From Alentia gelatinosa (Eukaryota; Annelida; Polychaeta; Phyllodocida; Polynoidae), in assembly GCA_950022655.1 (NCBI GenBank), contig OX465583.1:11927298-11991297 (forward strand): a stretch of DNA of 64,000 nt, in the 5' to 3' direction. This document shows, one piece after another, positions 22,660 to 32,083 of this stretch; the stretch's first letter is position 1; each line of letters begins with the position of its first letter. The translations under genes were made by a program, and so were the position numbers. Under the pieces are notes generated by a model that saw nothing but the letters and a program-made list of their open reading frames with translations, was not told the origin of the DNA and searched no databases.

Positions 22660-23880
22660 GAGCATGGCACGTGCTGGCTGTGCGTGCGTGTGCATGTGAG
22701 TGCCTGGTGCTCGGGAGGTGGATGTCAGAGCCTGCCTTTGCCCCCTGGGCCCCGTTGCTCTACGTTTACGACAAAATTTGCAGATTGCAGAATAGCAATC
22801 CGAGGGCCTAAACGTTGCTCCTGAAACTTTGTGGATTGTGTCGTAATCACATAGGCACATCGCCGCATAAAATACTGCTTTTAGTGATACATTTTACGCG
22901 GACCCTCACACCAGGGCAGATCATCTGCCGATCCCATTACTTTGGTTAGAAATGGCCTTGTCAATGTTCTCAATAACGATCCATGGTGGCGCTACCACCC
23001 CCCACCCCTTGTTCTCCTACTTATAGGAAATAACGATCCACACCACTAGATGTCAGATCAGTTTTAAAAGTGCCACCATCTGTATTTAATAAAAAATAAA
23101 AAAAACTAATGAATCTTCCCCTCTCTCATTCAATATGTGTCCCTGAATCGTTGTATCGCTATCGCATCGTAAATATTTGCGATACCGCATGAGTATAGGG
23201 ATACAATCCAATATTACAGGAGCAATGCTTTTTTAGCCGGATTGTTGAAGTAGTCATAAAAATAAAATTGTGATCCGATTATAGCTAGCGATATCACAAA
23301 AAGTGGAGGAACTGGGCCCAGGGGGCGGCCCATGTCCCCCTTCCCCGGGTACCTCATCTCCTATTTGTGTTATCAAGGCGATATACATGTCTCACTCATG
23401 AACGATGGCAGCGCTATAATTTCTCTGGAGATAATCAGAAAAGATGTCATAGATGTCTTACTCTCGTACAGGCAGTGATCTAATGTTAAAGAACACGTTG
23501 TCAGGTGTTTATTTGACTGCAGGCATTGCATAACCAAGTAGATATGGTGCGACGTCTGTCTAATAGACACCATAGCCGTGTCGGCAGGTTAAAAAAATCT
23601 GTGTCGAAGTGTGTCAGAGTACGAGACTAAATTTTCGCAAAATAGCCTTGTCGAAATGTTAAAAATGCCGTGTCATAATGTGTCGGAAGCGCGTCAGAAC
23701 CTTGTCATGGTGTTTCTGGAACTTGGTATGTTCAGGCCTTAACTCATCATAAGGAAACTGGGTTTCTTATCATTCTCTCCAAATGGATATACGTATAAGA
23801 CATCTGAATATTTAGATACATAGAAAGAATTGTATGATAAATTTGTACTGTTTACAACCATACCATATAATCTTTGGGTC
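22660..23880. other. Non-coding flank of the retrotransposon insertion
   Basis: It contains the ~100-bp repeat shared with 14900-15005 (at 23465-23560) and a short GTGTCG-rich stretch (23575-23710) reminiscent of the ACGACA MITE family. No gene is supported. Confidence 0.4.
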
Positions 23881-24142
23881 ATTACCCTACCCCTGGATGA
23901 AAGTAGAAAGCAGTAGCTGGGAAAATAAAATTTTATTGAATTTTATGCAGTAAAGTAGTAGATAAAATTTTATGTCGACCTTACTGGACGACATATTAGA
24001 TGTAATGATAATAAGAGGTAAGTAATAATACATGGAATAATTGACATTGGAATAAAAGTCAATTATGAAAAATTATAAGATAGAAATACAATGTTGGATT
24101 GTATTATGGGTAATACAATGAGAATTGTATGATAATAAAAGG
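23881..24142 (-). repeat. Split direct repeat B2 (outer 3' copy)
   Basis: 262 bp starting ATTACCCTACCCCTGG on the plus strand. No difference from 24387-24648 was seen. It forms the element's 3' terminus. Confidence 0.9.
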
Positions 24143-24186
24143 GCCTACGTGAGTAGTTGAGAAAGAGAGAAGGTGTGGGTGGGTGG

Positions 24187-24385
24187 GACGAGAAAAGTGT
24201 AGAGTACGTGTGTACTGGAAGGAGGGTGGAGTAGAAGTGAGACCGGGGTCCGGACCGGGGTCGACCACGTGACTGCGTGGTTAGTGTGAAAGCCGCGAGG
24301 GGGCAGGAGGGGCGCCTGTGAGGCGCGGTAGAGGGGGACACCAGAGGTGGCAATGACTACCCCTGACCAAAGGCCATGAGTCACC
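24187..24385 (-). repeat. Split direct repeat A2 (internal copy of the 5' end)
   Basis: 199 bp running from GACGAGAAAAGTG to ATGAGTCACC, matching 28939-29137. It touches B1 through a single C. That A2/B1 junction reproduces the joined ends expected in a circular intermediate. Confidence 0.9.
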
Positions 24386-24386
24386 C

Positions 24387-24648
24387 ATTACCCTACCCCT
24401 GGATGAAAGTAGAAAGCAGTAGCTGGGAAAATAAAATTTTATTGAATTTTATGCAGTAAAGTAGTAGATAAAATTTTATGTCGACCTTACTGGACGACAT
24501 ATTAGATGTAATGATAATAAGAGGTAAGTAATAATACATGGAATAATTGACATTGGAATAAAAGTCAATTATGAAAAATTATAAGATAGAAATACAATGT
24601 TGGATTGTATTATGGGTAATACAATGAGAATTGTATGATAATAAAAGG
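24387..24648 (-). repeat. Split direct repeat B1 (internal copy of the 3' end)
   Basis: Offset from B2 by exactly 506 bp, with the same 262-bp sequence. The recombinase stop codon lies 46 bp away, past a G-run at 24676-24687. Confidence 0.9.
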
Positions 24649-24693
24649 CCAAGAAGCCAATAATGAAAAAGGAGAGGGGGGGGGGGGAGAATT

Positions 24694-25698
24694 TTAAGAG
24701 TCTTTTTGGTTTAGGGACTTGAGGAGTGCGAGGTTCACCGCTTTCTCGTTGTCGTCTTTGATATAAGAGCGGTGGGCATTTGATTTCCACCCTCCATATT
24801 GTTGTATGGAGATTTCAGGCATCCCGGCCTGGAATGCCTGTGTTGCCGCTGCCTTGCGAAGGCTGTGCAGAGTGTAGTTCGAGTCCTGTCGCGCGGCCAC
24901 TAGCAGCTGCCTCCATGCCTTGGTAAGCATACGTGTGGTCACCGTGGTTCGGTCCTCGAGCATGAGGAACGGGTCCTCGGGGGTGGCCGTGGGGGCGGCC
25001 GCCAGCATCCGTCGTATAGCTACCAGCGGGCATGTGGCGGGAGTCGGCGACGCCTGGAGTGTTGCCGTTTTCTCCTCCCCAGCCAGTTGAAGGTTCTTTG
25101 CCGCCTTGACGCGGACGGTCACGCTGGTGGGCGTGACCACCACGTCTCGGCGCGACAGGTGTCGCGCTGGATCGTATGTTGCCGCCGTCGGGGGCGCGAC
25201 CTCGCTCTGCCGCAGGGCCGCGTAGAAGATAATCAGGACGGCTGCCCGCAGAACTATGTGCATGGGGGAGTCCGTTAGGGCCCCGAGGGCGGCCTGGAGG
25301 ACCGCCATCGGCACCGGAGGCTTGACGTTTGGGCGATAGTCCTTGTTGCGTTTCATGGCCTCCAGTGCCCGCTTCACCCGGAAGTCCTCGGTTGGCGCGA
25401 CGTCGCCCCCCGTCAGTCGCAGGTGCGACCGCACATGGGAGAGTTGGTTGGCGACCGTTGCCGGCGAGGGGGCGTGTTCCGCGACGTATTCGAGGTACGC
25501 CGTGGTGAAGCTGACTGTAGGTGTCTGTGGATCGGCCCGCATCCGTCGGCAAAACGCGAGGTACGTGGCGACGGCGCTCCTCTGGTTGGCGACCGTTCCG
25601 CGGGCACGTGCCTCTGATTGCCGCGCAGATGCCCTCGTCTGGAGTGAGAGTAGAGCCGGATCTGCATGGAAGACGCAAGACTGGTATAAACGAGGCAT
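24694..25698 (-). CDS. Tyrosine recombinase of the Ngaro-like element
   Basis: This 334-residue protein is the integrase equivalent of the element. Tyrosine recombinases of DIRS-group retrotransposons join a circular DNA copy to the target by strand exchange. An N-terminal helical SAM-like region (about 30-125, with TVANQRSAVATYLAFCRRM) precedes the catalytic domain. Visible catalytic residues are Arg163 (ALRQSE), His278 and Arg281 (LHSLRK), Trp304 (YGGWKS) or His309, and nucleophile Tyr312 (RSYIK). The start is an ATG at 25698, and the stop is TAA at 24694-24696. The frame lies wholly within the 3' part of the open RT frame. It is +1 relative to RT and the same as gag, so the upstream -1 shift cannot reach it. 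Internal initiation, splicing or a +1 shift would be needed. Confidence 0.88.
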   Translation of the reverse strand: MPRLYQSCVFHADPALLSLQTRASARQSEARARGTVANQRSAVATYLAFCRRMRADPQTPTVSFTTAYLEYVAEHAPSPATVANQLSHVRSHLRLTGGDVAPTEDFRVKRALEAMKRNKDYRPNVKPPVPMAVLQAALGALTDSPMHIVLRAAVLIIFYAALRQSEVAPPTAATYDPARHLSRRDVVVTPTSVTVRVKAAKNLQLAGEEKTATLQASPTPATCPLVAIRRMLAAAPTATPEDPFLMLEDRTTVTTRMLTKAWRQLLVAARQDSNYTLHSLRKAAATQAFQAGMPEISIQQYGGWKSNAHRSYIKDDNEKAVNLALLKSLNQKDS

Positions 25699-27868
25699 GT
25701 GTACACGGTATGACCTCTGTAAGGGAATGGTATGCGATGAACATGGCAGCAGTATTATAATCCCTCGAGGTCAGGTGTGCCCTGCTCAGGGCATCGGCTA
25801 CAGTATTTAGGACCCCAGGCACGTGGGTATAGATGAGTTCGACCTGCAACTTGGCCTGCACCATCCAGGCCTGGCGGGCACATTCGGCCAGTACCGAATT
25901 GCGTGCCCTCCCACTGGTGAGTGCCTGGACGGTGCCCAGGTTGTCACAGAACACCTCCACACGTGTACCACGGTCGCGATTTGTGAGGAACGTGTTCATG
26001 GCGTACACCGTGTTAAGTGCCTCGAGCTCCGAGATGCATGTCACGGGGTCAACGGTCGGGCACACCCGTCCCGCGTAGAAGTACGTGCCGTCCGTCCCGC
26101 CGATCCCTGAGAGGCACGCATCCACGATGATACACCTCGTTGGTGATCCTCGAGGGATGAGGGCGTGGCCGTTCCAGCCGTCGGCGAACCGGAGGAACCA
26201 GTCGAGGTCTTGCCTCATATCGGCGTTGATGTTAAGGTAGTACCCGGACATGGCCCTCAGTGCCTCCAACAGTTTGCTCACGAACGGCCGTGCCGGCCGT
26301 ATGCATTTAGAGACGTGAAGTATCTTGCCGAGGACCGACTGCAGTTGGCGTTTGGTGAGAGACCGCTTCCTGGCGACCGTTCTAACGTGTTCGCGTACGT
26401 CCTGCAGCTTGTCCTCGGGGATGGTGATGGACATCTCGGGGGCATTGATGATGATCCCGAGCCAAGTGACGACCGGTGCCGGGGGCTGTGCCTTGTCCGT
26501 GGCCTCGGGGAGGCCCAATTCCCGGAACAGCCCCCGCGCTATGGCGAAGTCCGATGCTGCTTTTCCTCGGTTGGGAGAGAGGATGATCAGGTCGTCCAGG
26601 TACATGGCGGCGTCCACACCCTTTTGTCCCAGCATCTGGACAATGGTATCCGCCACGCACTGCATATGATACGAGGAGGCACGGGCACCGAACGGCATCG
26701 CCGTGTCACAGTAGTACCCGTCCCTCCACGCGAAACAGAGCAACGGCCAATCCAGCGGATCGCACCGAAAGTTCTTGTACGCTCTGGCAATGTCTATGGT
26801 GCTCATGTAACTACCGGGCCCCGAGGCCACCAGGCGGCCGACGAAGCCGTCAACGGTCGGCAGGCCGTGTTCCCGCTCCTGACCGAAGACAGAGTTCTTT
26901 ATAATGTAGGCATTGACGCTGCTCTCCTTGGGATACGTCATGTCGGTAATGACACGACGCTCAATCCCCCCCCGCTTTTCGCGTGTCATCAACGGCGACA
27001 CGTGACACCACGGGGAAAACGGGGCCTCGTTGAAGGGTCCTATAAGGTTGCTGTGTGCCTGCTCTTTACTTATGAACTTGTCGACCTGTTCCGGGAATCC
27101 CGTGGCACTGGGGTGGTTGAGCGCATCCTGGGTATCGCTAACAGGCCCGATATACCCGAGGGGAAACCCGAACCGGATGAAGTCGAGCAGTTCTTGTTTT
27201 CCGGGGATGCCGGAGAGGTACCGGACCCACGCCGGAATGTTCAGGTCCGTGGGGAGCTCAATGCGTGCGCCCAAAGCGTTGGGCAGACCCGTTTCCCTCA
27301 CCTCGCCGTAAATATAGGCGTGTCCCGGCGGCCCGGGCCCGGCGAACTGGGGCCAGAGGGCCCGCCTGTGTGCGACGAAGGCTGCCGGGTCGGTCTGTAC
27401 CCCGGGGACCGGCACCCCGGTCTCACACACCTCCCTAAGTGCGGCGAAGTCGGGTGTGGTCACCGTATCAATTCCTCCCCGGGGTAATTGCCGAGGCAAT
27501 TGCTCCTCCACTCCCTTAAAGCTGTCAGCGGTGAGAGTGTATTCCCCGGGGTCGCTGTCATCGCTTGCACGGTCCACGTGTTTGACACGCGGTGTTATTG
27601 TCACGTGCCCGGGAGGTGTTACGTCATAGGTGTGGCACTCGCTGGTGTCGGTCGTCCCCCTGCCCGGGAGTGCATGCGTACCGAGTGCAGGGGTGGTGTC
27701 TCGCGCCGCGCCTACTCCTGGGGCGCGGCGGGTGCGTTTTTTGAACTCGGGTGTTGTGGGAGCACTTGAGTGGGCCGCAGTACGTGTCCGGCCGGTGGGG
27801 CTCGGCGTGGGGCCGCTGTCGGTGTGGGCACAGCGCTCTCGTAACCGACTCCGTAGGCGAGCTTCCTG
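24815..27868 (-). CDS. Pol: reverse transcriptase-RNase H, -1 frame to gag
   Basis: The reverse transcriptase copies element RNA into DNA, and RNase H removes the template. Counting residues from the GTG at 27604, the RT core runs about 190-400, with the catalytic Asp271 (STIDIARAY), the fingers/palm MPFGARASSY at 303 and the active-site YLDD at 335-338. RNase H follows at about 490-610, with Asp495 (IVDACLSG), Glu526/528, Asp554 (FCDNLG) and Asp604 (VADALSRA). The frame is open from 27868, overlaps the last 155 nt of gag, and has no ATG before residue 207. Expression by frameshifting from gag is therefore likely. After about residue 640 the frame runs opposite the recombinase with Arg/Gly/Pro-rich text and no domain, probably passive. 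I see no protease and no methyltransferase. Confidence 0.88.
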   Translation of the reverse strand, partial: QEARLRSRLRERCAHTDSGPTPSPTGRTRTAAHSSAPTTPEFKKRTRRAPGVGAARDTTPALGTHALPGRGTTDTSECHTYDVTPPGHVTITPRVKHVDRASDDSDPGEYTLTADSFKGVEEQLPRQLPRGGIDTVTTPDFAALREVCETGVPVPGVQTDPAAFVAHRRALWPQFAGPGPPGHAYIYGEVRETGLPNALGARIELPTDLNIPAWVRYLSGIPGKQELLDFIRFGFPLGYIGPVSDTQDALNHPSATGFPEQVDKFISKEQAHSNLIGPFNEAPFSPWCHVSPLMTREKRGGIERRVITDMTYPKESSVNAYIIKNSVFGQEREHGLPTVDGFVGRLVASGPGSYMSTIDIARAYKNFRCDPLDWPLLCFAWRDGYYCDTAMPFGARASSYHMQCVADTIVQMLGQKGVDAAMYLDDLIILSPNRGKAASDFAIARGLFRELGLPEATDKAQPPAPVVTWLGIIINAPEMSITIPEDKLQDVREHVRTVARKRSLTKRQLQSVLGKILHVSKCIRPARPFVSKLLEALRAMSGYYLNINADMRQDLDWFLRFADGWNGHALIPRGSPTRCIIVDACLSGIGGTDGTYFYAGRVCPTVDPVTCISELEALNTVYAMNTFLTNRDRGTRVEVFCDNLGTVQALTSGRARNSVLAECARQAWMVQAKLQVELIYTHVPGVLNTVADALSRAHLTSRDYNTAAMFIAYHSLTEVIPCTHASFIPVLRLPCRSGSTLTPDEGICAAIRGTCPRNGRQPEERRRHVPRVLPTDAGRSTDTYSQLHHGVPRIRRGTRPLAGNGRQPTLPCAVAPATDGGRRRANRGLPGEAGTGGHETQQGLSPKRQASGADGGPPGRPRGPNGLPHAHSSAGSRPDYLLRGPAAERGRAPDGGNIRSSATPVAPRRGGHAHQRDRPRQGGKEPSTGWGGENGNTPGVADSRHMPAGSYTTDAGGRPHGHPRGPVPHARGPNHGDHTYAYQGMEAAASGRATGLELHSAQPSQGSGNTGIPGRDA
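27704..27742 (-). promoter_or_regulatory. Predicted -1 ribosomal frameshift site (A AAA AAC plus hairpin)
   Basis: The minus strand has A AAA AAC at 27742-27736, and the gag reading phase places AAA and AAC exactly as the two slippery codons (Lys-Asn near the gag C-terminus). Five nucleotides later a 9-bp all-GC stem forms: CGCCGCGCC (27730-27722) pairs with GGCGCGGCG (27712-27704) across a 9-nt loop. The gag stop TAG (27714-27712) lies at the loop/stem edge. RT is in the -1 frame. All elements of a classical -1 signal are present with canonical spacing. Function is inferred. Confidence 0.8.
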
Positions 27869-28836
27869 TTACACGCGTGGATAGAGTGCGTGCACATCCT
27901 GCCTACAGAGTCGCAAAAAGAGCACACATGCACCCACTTTATGACCCCATCCTGGTGGCCGTTGCGTTGGCGGCACCCCTTCTCCGAGTTAAATGCCCGG
28001 CAAGGTAACTCCCGTGCCCCGGGCTTAGAGACGTCTTGGCCGTTCGTGTTGGTTGTCGTGGCCGTCATGGCGAGCCGGACGCGCTCGTCCTGTATCCTCA
28101 CGTGGTCAGACCAATACAGGCGTCCGGCTTCAACTTGGTCGAATACATGGTTGGACCACCTCCGTACTCCGGCCCACGGCCGTGTCTGGGCATCGGTGGT
28201 GACCTGCGTGAGGTGGCGATACAGGTCGCGGCGGTCCTCCTCCCGCACGGCCCGGTGGTCCTCCATCATGTTGAGGAACGCTCCGATGTACTCGAGCGGC
28301 CCGAGTGTGCTCCTGGCCTCGAGCTTCTGGCTTATGGTATACACACCCTCACGGTCGATATACATGTATGGTTTAGATATGAGACGGTTGGTATGTAAAT
28401 CGATTGCAAGCTTACCGGCCGTCCGATCGTGCCGTAGGGTCTCCCGTTCAATCTCGCGCTGGATGTAGTCCTCAGAGACGTATCGGTCGCGGAGCTGCCG
28501 TGGGGGTGGTAGCCGTGAGGCCTGGTCGTTGGCCCAGTCCCTCGTCCTGTCTTCCGCCGCAGATGGTTCGGTTGGCGGTCTCGACGCCCGTGATGCTGAC
28601 CGTCGTGATGGCGACCGTTCACGTGACATCTGTGTAATAGCCGTGAGGATGGACTTTACGTTCTCCTCCAGGGCCACGATACGAGAGGTCTTAACGGACG
28701 AACCGTGCTCGGAGACCGAGGCCACGTGTTCGGCGCTTCCCTGCGTAGTCGATTCCTTCACGGTCGTCTCGGACCCGTCTTCGGCCTCGGGGGCGTTTGA
28801 CGGTCCGGCTTCGGGGTTTGCTCTCGTTTTCGGCAT
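27712..28836 (-). CDS. Gag-like protein of the Ngaro-like element
   Basis: This 374-residue protein is probably the nucleic-acid-binding structural protein. An acidic, Ser/Thr-rich N-terminus (1-50) precedes a short predicted coiled-coil (about 53-72, VALEENVKSILTAI) and a basic SR-rich stretch (SRERSPSRRSASRASR, 71-86). A conserved-looking central domain lies at about 110-260. A Cys/His cluster follows with C279, C288, H294, H303, C305, C308, C315, H317, H320 and C322, resembling the zinc-finger region of DIRS-group Gag proteins and not a retroviral CCHC knuckle. The start is ATG at 28834-28836, about 100 bp inside A1. The stop TAG lies within the frameshift hairpin. A Pro/Ala-rich tail ends the protein. 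Confidence 0.8.
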   Translation of the reverse strand: MPKTRANPEAGPSNAPEAEDGSETTVKESTTQGSAEHVASVSEHGSSVKTSRIVALEENVKSILTAITQMSRERSPSRRSASRASRPPTEPSAAEDRTRDWANDQASRLPPPRQLRDRYVSEDYIQREIERETLRHDRTAGKLAIDLHTNRLISKPYMYIDREGVYTISQKLEARSTLGPLEYIGAFLNMMEDHRAVREEDRRDLYRHLTQVTTDAQTRPWAGVRRWSNHVFDQVEAGRLYWSDHVRIQDERVRLAMTATTTNTNGQDVSKPGARELPCRAFNSEKGCRQRNGHQDGVIKWVHVCSFCDSVGRMCTHSIHACNRKLAYGVGYESAVPTPTAAPRRAPPAGHVLRPTQVLPQHPSSKNAPAAPQE

Positions 28837-28938
28837 CTTCTACTCGTTATCCCCGTACTGTCCTCGTATTATGTGATGGGGTGCGGGCCTTTGTGACTCG
28901 TGGAGTACAGACAAAGGCTGCGCGCACGTGCCAAAAAT

Positions 28939-29137
28939 GACGAGAAAAGTGTAGAGTACGTGTGTACTGGAAGGAGGGTGGAGTAGAAGTGAGACCGGGG
29001 TCCGGACCGGGGTCGACCACGTGACTGCGTGGTTAGTGTGAAAGCCGCGAGGGGGCAGGAGGGGCGCCTGTGAGGCGCGGTAGAGGGGGACACCAGAGGT
29101 GGCAATGACTACCCCTGACCAAAGGCCATGAGTCACC
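28939..29137 (-). repeat. Split direct repeat A1 (5' terminus)
   Basis: 199 bp with no mismatch seen to 24187-24385. It should contain the promoter. A CCGGGGTCCGGACCGGGG palindrome-like stretch (about 28995-29012) is a possible regulatory or recombinase-binding site. Confidence 0.88.
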
Positions 29138-29980
29138 ATTAAGTTGGAGTTACATCACTACATACCACCCTAGGCTACTAACTGAACGCTCATTTTCTTA
29201 CTGAAAATACACCGACTGAGTTTCACTAATTGTTTGGTTACTAGTTGTCTCATATTCTAACATCACTTATAAACCTCACCGATTTATACTACTTGATATT
29301 GTCAACTAAAATGCCCATGGAAGAACTGTTTGTGTTTAAACAGAATATAAGAAGAAACATTATTAAAAAAATATAAATGACCTGTTACCATGTGACACAT
29401 GGCCAAACTATCAGCTATGGATAATCTTAATACCCATAACTAAAACCTTCAATTATTTTGGACTGGCTTCTATCTACCATTGTATAGTAATGCTTTGTCC
29501 TGTATTTTCCATGGTTTTTGTCTTTCGCTGGTTTTGTTGTTGTTTTGAGTTTGAAAAAAGGTTATTGTACTGTTTTAAGACAACTGACTAAGGACAAATA
29601 ATGTAGATGAGAGACGTATGAACACAGGATAAACAATGTACACGTAACCCTCCTCCTCCAAAAGAAGAAGGGATACAAACACCACTGCCTCCACCATAAC
29701 CACTGTCAATGTCCCACACCATCATTTCCATTACCACCATAAATTAAAGTGTCAGTGCTACTACAAGAACCAGCATTCACCTCCCCACCACCACCATTAT
29801 GGGAAGCCACAGTGGCCCAGCTAAGACCACAGATACCTGTCCTAAAAACAGCAGAGATAGATAGATGCTCATTACTTTGATTATATAGGTTGCAGATCAA
29901 ATGTCTCATTCTCCAAATTGTATATATGTTTGATACACAACTGTCATTGTAGCTTCGAAACTTATTCAGAGACGATTGTG
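29138..29980. other. AT-rich non-coding sequence
   Basis: It contains CCACCAC/CCACCAT-rich stretches (29690-29800) but no supported gene. Confidence 0.4.
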
Positions 29981-30264
29981 GGTGCACCCCTCTCATAAGA
30001 TCTCATGATCTCTAAGTGGTATTTTGTATAAGGTTCTCACTATGCTCTATGGGAGAAGAATTCTTAACGAACTAGACTTAGAGCCTTGAGAATCCACTGG
30101 CCTGCCTCCCGTGCCAAAGACATACATCAATGCAACCCAAAGATTCCTATAATGACAATTATGCCACCTAGCGGGAATACTGTGTATTTGGCGCCCTAGT
30201 GACTTAATTTGCACTGGAATACAGAATACCACTTAGAGCGTGTGCGATCTTATGAGACGGGTGT
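29981..30264. mobile_element. GGTGCACCCCTCTCATAAG MITE, copy 1
   Basis: The left end is GGTGCACCCCTCTCATAAG and the right end CTTATGAGACGGGTG, with ATCTCTAAGTGGTATT and AATACCACTTAGAG just inside. It is a non-coding ~285-bp element. Copy 2 is at 57782-58092. Confidence 0.85.
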
Positions 30265-30510
30265 AAAAAAAGTTCACTCCGATAGTAGCAGATGAGACCA
30301 AAACAAATTCTAGCCTCATACCTCCTTAGCTCTAGCGCTAAGCCTTGTTCTTACTGGCCTCTGTAAACTATGTTTTGAGCACGGGTATCTACAGTTTTAG
30401 TGGGTTCACTGTGGCTGCCTATTCCATTCACCACCACCATAACCACCACCACTACACCCCTCTCCTCACCTTCACAAGTCATTACCATGTTCACCACTAC
30501 GTGCTACCTG

Positions 30511-30806
30511 GGACCTGTTTCAGTAGTTTCGTGACATGTCTAGATGGCGTCTGTGACACCATACAGACAGATCACAAGATTGCAATCGATAACACGCAGA
30601 GTTTCACTCACTTCTCGTAGGAATTAAGCAATGATACTTTACCATGAGTAGGAGATACATATAACCTATAATCTTTCCTAATATGGAGAAGATTGGGAAC
30701 TCTGATTTTCTGATATTTGCTAGACTTTTTCCGCTGTTGCTTGCACTGTTGGTGCCGCTGTTGATGTATGTCTAGGCTAATGTCACGAGCCTACTTAAAC
30801 AGGTCC
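30511..30806. mobile_element. GGACCTGTTTCA element, copy 1 (CWG target)
   Basis: The ends are GGACCTGTTTCAGTAGTTTC and GAGCCTACTTAAACAGGTCC. The flanking triplets are CTG (30508-30510) and CAG (30807-30809). ACATGTCTAGATGGCGTCTG is shared with the copy at 61870-62117. No transposase is encoded. Confidence 0.75.
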
Positions 30807-31118
30807 CAGAACCATATACATAGTCACCATCCAGAGGGTTGTTGTGGCCCACTAGATTTTAGGTCAACTATAGACTGTAGAACGGTCCCAAGCCGCTATA
30901 AATATCATGTAAGGAGGTCAGGGTGAAGGTCGGGGTTTGCTCCGAGTGCAGTCATTGGCTGCTGGGTCTACTCTATCCCTTATATGGCAGTTAATGCAGG
31001 GGGACAACTCCATGCAGTCCACCACCACCAGTATGGCCTCCCAGAACCACCACTACCACCATTCCTCTCACAGCCTCCATAACCATACACTATCAAACAT
31101 AGAAGGAAATCTGTTAAT

Positions 31119-31618
31119 GATATGATGTATCTATGTAAAATTGATAACCTGAATTCCAGAAGGAAAATGCAACTAGCAACCATGATGTTTAAGTATAGGA
31201 ATAAAACAGAATGGCTGGATTCAATGAGGAGACATACCAGGAGTGATGAGAAGATTAATTTTGGAATTCAAGCTACAAAGAGTACAACCGTTATGAAAAG
31301 TCTGTATATCCGAGGTGCAAAACTCTGGAATGAGCTACCTCGAAGGATACAGTACAACGATTCAAAGGAAAAGTTCAAGATGGAATACAAAGGACATCTG
31401 AAAGGGGAAACCGGTTTATGGAAAAATTTAACTACTTATCTCAATTATTCATAACACTATCATCAACTTCATTGACTCATCTTTTCTTCTTGTGTTACCC
31501 TGATGTAATAGCTTGATACCATTTATGTATATTAGATTCTGTACTGTTGTATCAGAATAACCCAACAATATGTATGAGAGATACAATAAAACTAATAAAA
31601 AAAATATATAAAAAAAAC
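31119..31618 (+). pseudogene. LINE C-terminal tail with 3' UTR (fragment 3)
   Basis: A 110-residue frame (31122-31454) begins after a 5' truncation. It contains a basic helix region (RRKMQLATMMFKYRNKTEW), a TRSDEKINFGIQATKS segment, IRGAKLWNELPRRIQ and FKMEYKGHLK. GAKLWNELP is the diagnostic tail motif of many animal non-LTR retrotransposons. The 3' side has AGATACAATAAAACTAATAA and an A-rich end (31590-31618). The polymerase and endonuclease domains are missing, so the copy is dead on arrival. Confidence 0.78.
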
Positions 31619-32058
31619 ATTAGTTGCAGCAGCACTGACGGGAAAGCCTCCATCTTAGACTACCTCTCAAGTGACGATTAAATCAGCAATTGTAAGCTCA
31701 AATTGAGACTACACTTCAAATTTGTACGATTACTGAGGATATATGTTATATGACTTTATTTGAACTTGTAAATATCCAACTTAGATAATGTTAGTACATG
31801 GTATACCAGAGGACACCACGCTATCTACGAAGAACAAAAAACGACCTCACCATTCATCCTGCACAAGCACTGAGGATAATCATGAACTAAAAGACTAAAT
31901 AATTATATCGATAAAACTGAAACAACGAGCACTGCTATGATTAATATATAGCATCAAATCTTATATTTTGTGTAACGAGGAAGACTGAACGAGCAGTCAT
32001 ACTGGCGTGCTGCCGAAGCTTTTTCAGAGTAATAAAGATCTAAAAAAAAAAAAAAAAT
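31619..32058. other. No supported gene
   Basis: A-rich, ending in a 15-nt A-run at about 32042-32056 that may be the tail of another retroposed fragment. Confidence 0.4.
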
Positions 32059-32083
32059 ACACTGGCCGCCAGGGCTACACTAC
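32059..32083 (+). repeat. Left arm of a ~25-bp inverted repeat pair
   Basis: TACACTGGCCGCCAGGGCTA followed by CACTA. Its inverse, TAGTGTAGCTCTGGCGGCC followed by AGTGTA, lies at 34073-34097, about 2 kb away. Confidence 0.7.

Larger units (their letters stand above)
23881..29137 (-). mobile_element. Complete Ngaro-like tyrosine-recombinase retrotransposon
   Basis: Read on the minus strand, the order is repeat A1 (29137-28939), gag, RT-RNase H, tyrosine recombinase, B1 (24648-24387), A2 (24385-24187) and B2 (24142-23881). This A1-ORFs-B1-A2-B2 layout is the split-direct-repeat structure of Ngaro and PAT elements, not LTRs and not the inverted ends of DIRS1. I see no methyltransferase domain, which favours Ngaro over PAT. 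By eye, A1/A2 (199 bp) and B1/B2 (262 bp) show no mismatch, and all three frames are intact, which indicates recent insertion. Removing it joins ...TTTGGGTC to ATTAAGTTGG, with ATT next to both ends. No target duplication is expected for recombinase-mediated insertion. Confidence 0.9.

Noticed and set aside
26165..27487. 440-residue plus-strand frame inside the retrotransposon
   Set aside because: It is antisense to the RT/RNase H gene in GC-rich DNA, has no domain, and its open state follows from the codon bias of the opposite strand.
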